From Acholeplasmataceae bacterium (GTDB lineage Bacteria > Bacillota_I > Bacilli_A > Acholeplasmatales > Acholeplasmataceae), in the NCBI GenBank assembly GCA_030656435.1, contig JAUSOA010000107.1, positions 1 to 14,470 of the forward strand: a stretch of 14,470 bases of DNA, given 5' to 3'. Positions within the stretch are counted from its first letter, which is position 1. The number at the start of each line of letters is the position of its first letter. Position numbers and translations under genes: made by a program. Of this stretch, positions 8,469-14,149 are shown one piece after another. The notes beneath the pieces are model-generated. The model was not told the origin of the DNA. It did no database searches and saw only the letters and a program-made list of their open reading frames with translations.

Positions 8469-9552
8469 GTTGAATCCCCTTTCTTAATTTTTCTAAGCCT
8501 ATCTTCGTCTTAATTCCAAAAGGACCATCACGAAGCATCGATAGTTGACTTTCATAATGTGTAATGAGTTCATTTTCTTTTGGATGTGGTTTATGTAAAC
8601 TGTTTGCTACATATAAACCTGTTAAATAGCCCTCCATCATTGCAGAGCTTGCTTCTTCAATACCAACTGCGTCACCACATACAAAGACATTAGGAACGCT
8701 TGTCTGATGATGATAATCGATAACTGGTACAAATCCTCCAAGCTCACTAATGAACTTGGTTTCTGCATTAATCATCGATATCAATTGATACATTGGTGAT
8801 AATCCAACTGATATGCAAAGTGCATCTAAAGAAATGATTTGATTCGTATTTGGGATTTCTACCCATTTTTCATCTAAAGAAACGATTTCGATTTTCTCAA
8901 TCGAATCCGTACCAATTGCTCTTTTTATTGTAGTTGATGTATATATTGGAATACCCAATCTTCTAATCTTTGAAGCATGCACCTTATATCCACCAATGGT
9001 AGGAGCAGCTTCTATTATAGCTTTGACTTTGACTCCAGCTTGTAGAAGTTGATAGCTAACAATGAGTCCGATATTTCCACTTCCCACCATAACGATTTCA
9101 GAGCCAGGAAGAACTCCGTAGTTATTCATTAAGGTTTGAACAGCTCCAGCTCCATAAATACCTGGTAAATCATTATTTTCAAAAGCAAGGAACTTCTCGC
9201 TTGCACCTGTTGCTAAGATTACAGCCTTTGCTTGATATCTTAAATATTCATGATTGTCATAGGTAGTGACTACATGGTCAGGATAAAGACCTGTAACTGT
9301 TGTATTCGATTTAATTTCTAGGTTTTCAAAATCATTAAGATCACTGATTAGCTTTTTAGCAATATCAAATCCTCTTGTTTTCGCATATTGTTCTTTTGAA
9401 CCAAAGAACTTATGTGTTTGCTTAACAAGCTGCCCACCTAAATTAGGACTTCTATCAATTAATAAAACACTAATTCCAGCTTCTAAAGCAGTTTTTGCAG
9501 CACATAGACCAGATGGTCCACCACCAATGATAATTAAGTCTTTATGAATCAT
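8458..9552 (-). CDS. NAD(P)/FAD-dependent oxidoreductase (alpha-type) subunit of the dehydrogenase complex
   Basis: A 364-residue flavoprotein of the pyridine-nucleotide-disulfide oxidoreductase superfamily, related to HcnB/OoxA and the alpha subunits of multi-subunit proline dehydrogenases. It has the FAD motif IIGGGPSG (8-15), ATGA (114-117), a second Rossmann motif VGSGNIG for NAD(P) (156-162) and, near residue 293, the FAD-binding CGDAVG. LGGQLVKQTHKFFGS (38-52) replaces the redox-active CxxxxC of disulfide reductases, so it is not a thioredoxin-reductase-type enzyme. Relatives often carry an N-terminal Fer2 domain and a C-terminal BFD domain in one chain; here both are separate genes on either side. 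Probably passes electrons from the Fe-S subunits to NAD+. Starts at ATGA overlapping the previous gene. Confidence 0.8.
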   Translation of the reverse strand: MIHKDLIIIGGGPSGLCAAKTALEAGISVLLIDRSPNLGGQLVKQTHKFFGSKEQYAKTRGFDIAKKLISDLNDFENLEIKSNTTVTGLYPDHVVTTYDNHEYLRYQAKAVILATGASEKFLAFENNDLPGIYGAGAVQTLMNNYGVLPGSEIVMVGSGNIGLIVSYQLLQAGVKVKAIIEAAPTIGGYKVHASKIRRLGIPIYTSTTIKRAIGTDSIEKIEIVSLDEKWVEIPNTNQIISLDALCISVGLSPMYQLISMINAETKFISELGGFVPVIDYHHQTSVPNVFVCGDAVGIEEASSAMMEGYLTGLYVANSLHKPHPKENELITHYESQLSMLRDGPFGIKTKIGLEKLRKGIQHVK

Positions 9553-9854
9553 TTGACTACCCCCTTGTTGGTCTGTCTTTCAACAATCATATTTTCTTCA
9601 AGTGGAGTAATGCATGTTCTGACATTTGGAATGCCATTGACAACCATATTACAAGAAGCACAGTTGCCAATTGCACAATAAAAACCGCGTGGGCGGTGTT
9701 CTTTAATGCTATAGCTAAGTGTTTTAACTCCTAATGCATGAAGCGCTGAAGCAATGGTATCACCCTGGAAACCTTTGACTTTTTCGCCTTCAAAAATAAA
9801 GAATATCTCTTCCGTTTTCGGGAATGTTAGAATAGGATGTTTTTCGATACGCAT
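9549..9854 (-). CDS. Fer2-type [2Fe-2S] small subunit (HcnA-like)
   Basis: A 101-residue protein of the Fer2_4 family with ligands Cys60, Cys65, Cys68 and Cys81 (C-x4-C-x2-C-x12-C) for one [2Fe-2S] cluster. The HRPRGFYCAIGNC context and PNVRTC are typical of HcnA and of the N-terminal domain of the sarcosine oxidase alpha subunit. It is the first gene of the six-gene operon. AAAGGA precedes the ATG by eight bases, with a roughly 32-base leader from the predicted promoter. The stop overlaps the next start in ATGA. It would correspond to the N-terminal part of the larger alpha subunit in organisms where the two are fused. Confidence 0.82.
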   Translation of the reverse strand: MRIEKHPILTFPKTEEIFFIFEGEKVKGFQGDTIASALHALGVKTLSYSIKEHRPRGFYCAIGNCASCNMVVNGIPNVRTCITPLEENMIVERQTNKGVVK

Positions 9855-9892
9855 GTTCGTTTCCTTTGTCTTTTTTCTTGTTCGTTGACCTT

Positions 9893-9920
9893 ATTTTATC
9901 ACATATTTATGTGATATCAA
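9893..9920 (-). promoter_or_regulatory. Predicted sigma-A promoter of the proline dehydrogenase operon
   Basis: On the minus strand TTGATA (9920-9915) and TAAAAT (9898-9893), each one base from consensus, are separated by 16 bases. Transcription would begin near 9886, giving a leader of about 32 bases to the first gene. No riboswitch-sized leader exists. Confidence 0.65.
9897..9916. promoter_or_regulatory. Perfect palindromic operator candidate inside the promoter spacer
   Basis: TATCACATA and TATGTGATA form a perfect 9-bp inverted repeat with a 2-base centre, filling the space between the predicted -35 and -10 boxes. No U-tract follows, so it is not a terminator. Position and symmetry suggest binding of a dimeric repressor, not identified. 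It has TCACA-N6-TGTGA, the reverse arrangement of the CRP/FNR-type TGTGA-N6-TCACA. Confidence 0.6.
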
Positions 9921-9930
9921 AGGCTATCTT

Positions 9931-9945
9931 AAAAAACGCTTACAT
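9931..9945 (-). promoter_or_regulatory. Catabolite-responsive element (cre) candidate for CcpA
   Basis: Minus-strand ATGTAAGCGTTTTTT matches the cre consensus WTGNAANCGNWWNCW at all fixed positions but one (T for C near the end). It is centred about 52 bases upstream of the predicted start of the proline dehydrogenase operon. CcpA control of an amino-acid catabolic operon would be expected biologically. Confidence 0.65.
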
Positions 9946-9987
9946 TTTTAATTTTATTCATATATATTATGAAATGATTGCATGAAT

Positions 9988-10016
9988 TTAAAAAAAGGAA
10001 CTTATAAAAGTCCCTT
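9988..10016 (-). terminator. Rho-independent terminator of the gpx-ohrR-ribD-ribBA-HAD operon
   Basis: Read on the minus strand, AAGGGACTT (10016-10008) pairs with AAGTTCCTT (10003-9995) through nine pairs including one G-U. The loop is TTAT, and a run of T follows. It starts 17 bases after the stop of the HAD gene. On the plus strand the same pair is an A-C mismatch and no U-run follows, so it acts in one direction. Confidence 0.82.
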
Positions 10017-10033
10017 GTAAAGTATAGTTTTGT

Positions 10034-10690
10034 TTACAATATTTCCTTTAGCTCGCTAATATCACTAATGATTAAATCAGCATTATTAAGTTCATTTGGT
10101 GCTCCATATCCATAGGAACAACCGATGGTAAATGTCTTGTTATATTTTCCTGTTTCGATATCAATATCACGATCACCAACCATTAAAACATCCTTAGGAA
10201 CAGAGTCTATTACTCTTTCTAAAATGTATTTCTTTGAAATATACTGATACATTTCAGAGCAGAGCATGATATCAAAATAATCACATAAATTAAAGGCTTC
10301 TTCCATTGCATTCATATAATAAAGTTTAGAATTAGATAAGTAGATTAAACGGTACCCTTTCGCTTTCAAATATTTCAATAGTTCTATAGCTCCAGGATAG
10401 AGAACTGCTTCGTTATTTTTTATACTTTCCTCCATGCTTTTAGAAATTATAGGACTAACAGTATCAATAACATCCTTTGAAAGCTCAGGCGAAAAACTTT
10501 CCCACATTTCCTTTGGATTTTTACCTAAAAATAACTGAATTTCTTCATCCTTCCAAGTTTTACTTGGTGCATGTTTATTATCTACTAAATATTGATATGC
10601 CTTTAGAAAAGCTTTTTTATATATCTTCATACTGTCGTGAAGTGTTCCATCCCAGTCGAAAACAACCGTTTTAATTTGATTAAAATCCAT
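10034..10690 (-). CDS. HAD-superfamily phosphatase (subfamily IA), possible riboflavin-pathway phosphatase
   Basis: A 218-residue HAD hydrolase. Motif I is DWDGT with nucleophile Asp12 and acid/base Asp14, motif II is SNS (119-121), the motif III lysine is in SKKY (about 153), and motif IV is GDRDID (172-177). The helical cap between residues 16 and 90 places it in subfamily IA with Gph and PpaX-like enzymes. The start at 10690 is chosen because GAGGTG lies seven bases upstream; a GTG three codons earlier would sit on this site. It is the last gene of the operon, 27 bases after ribBA. The phosphatase that removes the phosphate of 5-amino-6-ribitylaminouracil 5'-phosphate is a HAD enzyme in other bacteria (E. 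coli YigB is subfamily IA), so that role is plausible here by context. Substrate cannot be read from sequence. Confidence 0.85.
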   Translation of the reverse strand: MDFNQIKTVVFDWDGTLHDSMKIYKKAFLKAYQYLVDNKHAPSKTWKDEEIQLFLGKNPKEMWESFSPELSKDVIDTVSPIISKSMEESIKNNEAVLYPGAIELLKYLKAKGYRLIYLSNSKLYYMNAMEEAFNLCDYFDIMLCSEMYQYISKKYILERVIDSVPKDVLMVGDRDIDIETGKYNKTFTIGCSYGYGAPNELNNADLIISDISELKEIL

Positions 10691-10717
10691 GTGCAACACC
10701 TCATTATTTCGTTTTTC

Positions 10718-11908
10718 TTATTCCTTAAATTTCAGAATATGCCCCATTTTTTCTTTTTTCGTTTTCATGTATTCAACATTTCTTTCATTATGATTGAGCT
10801 GAATTGGTTCTCTATTGGTGATTTCGATACCATGACCAGATAGACCTGTGAGCTTTAATGGGTTATTGGTCATCAATCTAACCTTTGTTACTCCTAAATC
10901 GGATAATATTTGTGCACCAATACCATAATCTCTTAAATCTTCATCAAATCCTAAAGCAAGATTCGCCTCAACAGTATCCATTCCTTGATCTTGCAACCCG
11001 TATGCTTTAATCTTGTTGATTAAGCCAATTCCTCGACCCTCTTGTCTCATGTAAAGAAGAATTCCTTTACCTTCTTTTTCAATCTTATCGAGTGCAGCAT
11101 CAAGCTGTTCACCGCAATCGCATTTGAGTGATCCAAATGCATCTCCTGTAAGACATTCTGAGTGAACTCGAACAAGCACTTCATCACCAGGTTGAATGTT
11201 ACCTTTAACTAAAGCAACATGATGTTCTCCATTGAGTGCATTTTCAAAACCAACCATCCTAAACTCACCATGTGAGGTTGGAAGATTTGCTTCTGCTGCA
11301 CGCTTAATTAGTGAAGCATCCTTCTTACGGTATTCAATAAGGGAGGCAATTGTTATGATTTTTAGGTTATTCTTTTTGGCAAACCCAAGTATTTGATCGA
11401 GCTTCGCCATTTTCCCATTTTCACATAGGAGTTCTGTTGTTACTCCTACAGGATACAAACCAGCAAGATTTGCTAAATCAAAGGCTGCCTCAGGATGTCC
11501 AGCACGCTTTAAGACTCCGCCTTTTCTTGAGATAACCGGATATACAAATCCATAATTCTTAAAGTCTGATGATTTTGAATTTGGATTAACGATTGCTGAA
11601 ATTGTGTCTAATATTTCATTTGATTTTGATTTATTTTCACCTTGGAAACCTAGTGTTTCTCTATTCATAGAGTTAACAGAGCGCTCATATGTTGCAGTAA
11701 TACTCAGTTGATCAAATCTATTTTTATCAGCAACAACCGAAATATAACCACTCACATGATCAAGTAAAAAATCGATTGCACTCTTATTTACCTTTTCCGC
11801 AGCCATGACGACTTCGCCAACATTATCCTCTTCTTCATCATCTACTACAACAACCATATTCCCATTTTTGATATCTAATAATGCTTCTTCTATTGTGTTA
11901 AATTTCAT
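10718..11908 (-). CDS. ribBA: RibBA-type protein: intact GTP cyclohydrolase II fused to a degenerate DHBP synthase domain
   Basis: A 396-residue fusion. The C-terminal half (about 205-396) is GTP cyclohydrolase II, which opens GTP to 2,5-diamino-6-ribosylamino-pyrimidinone phosphate. Zinc ligands are Cys252, Cys263 and Cys265 in HSECLTGD…CDCG; RQEGRGIGL (288-296), DTVEAN (311-316), YGIGAQIL (328-335) and LMTNNPLKLTGL (345-356) are conserved. The N-terminal half (about 1-200) keeps the DHBP synthase (RibB) framework, for example KGGVLKRAGH (129-138). It has lost the DDEDRENEGD signature (here DDEEEDNVGE, 23-32), the Cys of HGSGIVC (Ser57), the His of PGHIFPL (Phe121) and the Thr of GHTEA (Pro139). 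DHBP synthase activity is therefore doubtful. GAGGAG precedes the ATG; ribD lies 18 bases upstream. Confidence 0.9.
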   Translation of the reverse strand: MKFNTIEEALLDIKNGNMVVVVDDEEEDNVGEVVMAAEKVNKSAIDFLLDHVSGYISVVADKNRFDQLSITATYERSVNSMNRETLGFQGENKSKSNEILDTISAIVNPNSKSSDFKNYGFVYPVISRKGGVLKRAGHPEAAFDLANLAGLYPVGVTTELLCENGKMAKLDQILGFAKKNNLKIITIASLIEYRKKDASLIKRAAEANLPTSHGEFRMVGFENALNGEHHVALVKGNIQPGDEVLVRVHSECLTGDAFGSLKCDCGEQLDAALDKIEKEGKGILLYMRQEGRGIGLINKIKAYGLQDQGMDTVEANLALGFDEDLRDYGIGAQILSDLGVTKVRLMTNNPLKLTGLSGHGIEITNREPIQLNHNERNVEYMKTKKEKMGHILKFKE

Positions 11909-11926
11909 TTGAATTCTCCTCGATTT

Positions 11927-13015
11927 TTACTTTGTAAAGTTCCCTTCAATCATGATGTCATCATCAAAATGATGGTATTTGATTTGGTTTAATAATACTG
12001 CATCTTTCATTTCATCAACTCCGTTACCTCCAACAGGAGTTAAGGCATCTTTTCCGCCTATCAATTTCGGTGCAATGAATATATATGCTTTATCTAATAT
12101 ATTTGATGCTAAGGCTTGCCCATGAAGGTAAGAACCTCCCTCAATTAAGACACTATCTATTTTCATTTCTCCTAAATCACTCATCAGTTCATCTAAATCG
12201 AGATTTGGAGTTGCTTTTTTCATCAAAATTTCTATTTTCTGTTCCTTAAGTTTACTTAATTTTGCAGGATTGGAGTCAAAGCCAGTCACAATAATCGTTC
12301 TCGTAGCATGTGCTGTCTTAATGACGTTTGAATCATTAGGAATTTCTAATTTAGGATCTATAATGATTCGAATAGGATTTCTAGATGGTTCTTCTCTTCT
12401 AGTATCAAGATTTGGATTATCTGCAATAACCGTACCTACTCCAACCATGATTGCCATATACTGGTTTCTTAATTCATGAACAAATCTTCTAGATTTTTCA
12501 TTGGTAATCCATTTTGAGTCTCTTGTTTTTGTCGCTATCTTTCCATCTAATGTCATTGCATATTTCATTGCAACAAATGGTTTTTTAGTTTGGATATATT
12601 TTAAAAATATTTCGTTTTGTGCTTTAGCTTCCTCTTCTAAAATGCCTGATTTAACTTCAATACCAGCATCTTCTAAAAGCTTGACACCCTGGCTATTGAC
12701 GAGAGGATTTGGATCAAGTTGACTTATAAAAACACGTTTAATTTTCTTTTCGATAATTTTTAATGCGCATGGTGGTGTTTTTCCGTAGTGTGAGCATGGC
12801 TCAAGTGTCACATAAATGTCTGCACCTTCAACATCCTCAGTTGCATTTAAAAACGCATTGACTTCAGCGTGTGCTTGTCCAAAGCATTCGTGATAGCCTT
12901 CACCAATTATTTTTCCGTTTTTTACAATAACTGCACCAACTAGAGGATTAGGATTCACGAATCCTTTACCTTTTTCAGCGAGTTCAATTGCTCTTTTCAT
13001 ATATTTTTCTTCCAT
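11927..13015 (-). CDS. ribD: Bifunctional riboflavin deaminase/reductase RibD
   Basis: Catalyses the second and third steps on the pyrimidine branch of riboflavin synthesis: deamination, then NADPH-dependent reduction of the ribosyl chain. The 362 residues are the usual length. The N-terminal deaminase domain (1-145) has zinc ligands His49, Cys74 and Cys83 and catalytic Glu51 in HAEVNAF and PCSHYGKTPPC. The C-terminal reductase domain (146-362) has TLDGKIAT (155-162), SKWIT (167-171), VGVGTVIADNP (191-201) and a later EGGS…APKLIGG. Everything needed looks intact. The start at 13015 gives the family's N-terminus (MEEKYMKRAI) and follows AAGGAG by six bases; an in-frame extension to 13105 lies inside ohrR and has no homology. 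Only one base separates it from the ohrR stop, so it cannot have its own promoter in a gap. Confidence 0.95.
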   Translation of the reverse strand: MEEKYMKRAIELAEKGKGFVNPNPLVGAVIVKNGKIIGEGYHECFGQAHAEVNAFLNATEDVEGADIYVTLEPCSHYGKTPPCALKIIEKKIKRVFISQLDPNPLVNSQGVKLLEDAGIEVKSGILEEEAKAQNEIFLKYIQTKKPFVAMKYAMTLDGKIATKTRDSKWITNEKSRRFVHELRNQYMAIMVGVGTVIADNPNLDTRREEPSRNPIRIIIDPKLEIPNDSNVIKTAHATRTIIVTGFDSNPAKLSKLKEQKIEILMKKATPNLDLDELMSDLGEMKIDSVLIEGGSYLHGQALASNILDKAYIFIAPKLIGGKDALTPVGGNGVDEMKDAVLLNQIKYHHFDDDIMIEGNFTK

Positions 13016-13016
13016 C

Positions 13017-13466
13017 TTAAGCTCCTTGTTCATCAAGCTTTTCACATGAATTGTTTTTATTGTGTAATTTGGATAATATTTCGTAAAGTTTTTTCGCATC
13101 TTCAATGTCTAAATCTACACACTTAAATAACTCAAATGGGACATGCTTTGCTTCATCAGAGAGTTTCTTACCTGCTTGTGTTAAATCAATCCAAACTTTT
13201 CTTTCATCTTTTAAATCTCTTGTTCTTTTAATTCTTCCTTCTTGTTCAAGTTTCTTAAGAAGTGGGGTCAGGGTTCCTGAATCGAGACTTAATCTCGTGC
13301 CAAGATCACTTACCATTTGATGATCTTCTTCCCATAGGGCAATCATCGTAATGTATTGAGTATAGGTTAGCCCTAATGGATTTAGAAGTTCTTTATATAA
13401 CTTGATTACATTTCTTGAATTTGCATAGAGAAGAAAGCATAGCTGATCGTTTAGCTTCCATTCCAT
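13017..13466 (-). CDS. ohrR: OhrR-type MarR-family organic peroxide sensor/repressor
   Basis: A 149-residue winged-helix repressor of the OhrR group, which leaves DNA when its reactive cysteine is oxidised by organic hydroperoxides. QLCFLLYA carries the sensor Cys10; Tyr24 and Tyr35 lie 14 and 25 residues further on, the spacing of the tyrosines that contact Cys15 in Bacillus subtilis OhrR. The DNA-binding region has LSLDSGTLTPLLKKLEQEGRI (59-79) and the wing RTRDLKDERKVWIDLT (81-96). Cys116 lies 106 residues after Cys10, close to the Cys22-Cys127 separation of the Xanthomonas two-cysteine form. Cys141 is a third. It starts two bases after gpx, with GGGAG inside the gpx end, and an OhrR box lies on the gpx promoter, so autoregulation is expected. 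Confidence 0.9.
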   Translation of the reverse strand: MEWKLNDQLCFLLYANSRNVIKLYKELLNPLGLTYTQYITMIALWEEDHQMVSDLGTRLSLDSGTLTPLLKKLEQEGRIKRTRDLKDERKVWIDLTQAGKKLSDEAKHVPFELFKCVDLDIEDAKKLYEILSKLHNKNNSCEKLDEQGA

Positions 13467-13468
13467 TT

Positions 13469-13987
13469 TTATAATGCTCCCTGAATATACTTTTCAATAT
13501 TTTCTGGTAAGAATGATGGTCCGAATCGATAAATGACATTACCTTCTCTATCCACTAAAAACTTAGTGAAGTTCCATTTGATTGTTGATGATGATAGTTT
13601 CGCCTTTGAAAGTAGGCTTTTCTTTCCATCTTCAGTAAAATCTGTACTCTTAACATCTCTTAAATATTTATAGAGTGGGTGTGCATATTTTCCATTCACA
13701 TTAAGCTTAGCAAATGTTTTAAATTGAGTTCCAAATTTGAGTTGGCAAAAGCTTGCAAGTTCTTCATTTGTGCCTGGAGCTTGTTTCATAAATTGATTAC
13801 ATGGAAAATCAAGAATTTCTAAGCCCTTATCTTTATAGGATTCATATAGTTTTTCTAACCCTTCGTATTGTGGAGTTAGACCACATTTAGTTGCTGTATT
13901 GACTATTAATAGTAGTTTGCCTTTATAATCTTTCAAAGACACTTCCTTTTCATCTGTTCCTTGAACTGAAAATTGATATACGTTCAT
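13469..13987 (-). CDS. gpx: Glutathione peroxidase family, cysteine type (peroxiredoxin-like thiol peroxidase)
   Basis: Reduces hydroperoxides in the cytoplasm; bacterial cysteine versions usually take electrons from thioredoxin rather than glutathione. In 172 residues the peroxidatic Cys35 lies in TKCGLTPQY, Gln69 follows FPCNQF (61-66, with Cys63), PGTNEE comes next, and Trp138-Asn139 lie in KWNFTKFLVDREG. Cys35 is encoded by TGT, not TGA, so it is not a selenoprotein. A segment at about 113-133 makes it some ten residues longer than BsaA-like proteins. No signal peptide is present. AAGGAG lies eight bases before the ATG. As first gene of the OhrR-controlled operon it is the likely effector against organic peroxides. 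Gene names bsaA and gpo are also in use. Confidence 0.93.
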   Translation of the reverse strand: MNVYQFSVQGTDEKEVSLKDYKGKLLLIVNTATKCGLTPQYEGLEKLYESYKDKGLEILDFPCNQFMKQAPGTNEELASFCQLKFGTQFKTFAKLNVNGKYAHPLYKYLRDVKSTDFTEDGKKSLLSKAKLSSSTIKWNFTKFLVDREGNVIYRFGPSFLPENIEKYIQGAL

Positions 13988-14011
13988 TTTAATTTCTCCT
14001 TTTATATTGAA

Positions 14012-14026
14012 TACAATTTAATTTTA
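14012..14026. promoter_or_regulatory. OhrR operator overlapping the gpx -10 box
   Basis: TACAATTTAATTTTA differs at one position from the Bacillus OhrR half-operator pattern TACAATTNAATTGTA (from memory). It covers the predicted -10 box of the minus-strand promoter, and the regulator gene is in the same operon. This is the expected site for repression. Confidence 0.75.
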
Positions 14027-14048
14027 TCAAATTTTTATGAAATAGCAA
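14021..14048 (-). promoter_or_regulatory. Predicted sigma-A promoter of the gpx-ohrR-rib operon
   Basis: On the minus strand TTGCTA (14048-14043) and TAAAAT (14026-14021) are 16 bases apart, the same spacing and -10 sequence as the other promoter in the window. The -35 box is two bases off consensus. The leader is about 25 bases, leaving no room for an FMN riboswitch. Confidence 0.55.
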
Positions 14049-14053
14049 ATAGA

Positions 14054-14078
14054 TTGCATCCAATTTATTAGGAAGCAA
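14054..14078. repeat. Imperfect inverted repeat upstream of the gpx promoter
   Basis: TTGCATCC (14054-14061) and GGAAGCAA (14071-14078) pair at seven of eight positions around a 9-base centre. It lies just upstream of the predicted -35 box. No U-tract follows. It may be a second regulator site or chance in AT-rich DNA. Confidence 0.3.
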
Positions 14079-14115
14079 CTTATGTTATAGAATTCGCTCT
14101 TCAGTTGCCTTTAAA

Positions 14116-14141
14116 ATAAAAAACATGCGCGTTCGCATGTT
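14116..14141 (-). terminator. Rho-independent terminator of the partial minus-strand gene
   Basis: A perfect 8-bp stem AACATGCG/CGCATGTT (14122-14129 and 14134-14141) with a 4-base loop is followed, on the minus strand, by TTTTTATTTTAAA. It begins eight bases after the TGA stop of the gene at 14150. Confidence 0.85.
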
Positions 14142-14149
14142 CTATTGTT

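Noticed and set aside
10691..10699. GTG start three codons upstream for the HAD phosphatase
   Set aside because: The GTG is part of the GAGGTG ribosome binding site that serves the ATG at 10690.
13016..13105. In-frame N-terminal extension of ribD by 30 codons
   Set aside because: The added residues lie inside ohrR in another frame, match nothing in RibD proteins, and the ATG at 13015 has an ideal AAGGAG site and the family N-terminus.
13469..13987. Selenocysteine at the GPx active site
   Set aside because: The active-site codon is TGT and no in-frame TGA occurs before the TAA stop.
13988..14030. FMN riboswitch (RFN element) ahead of the rib-containing operon
   Set aside because: The predicted leader is only about 25 bases and has none of the conserved RFN helices; the gaps before ribD and ribBA are 1 and 18 bases.
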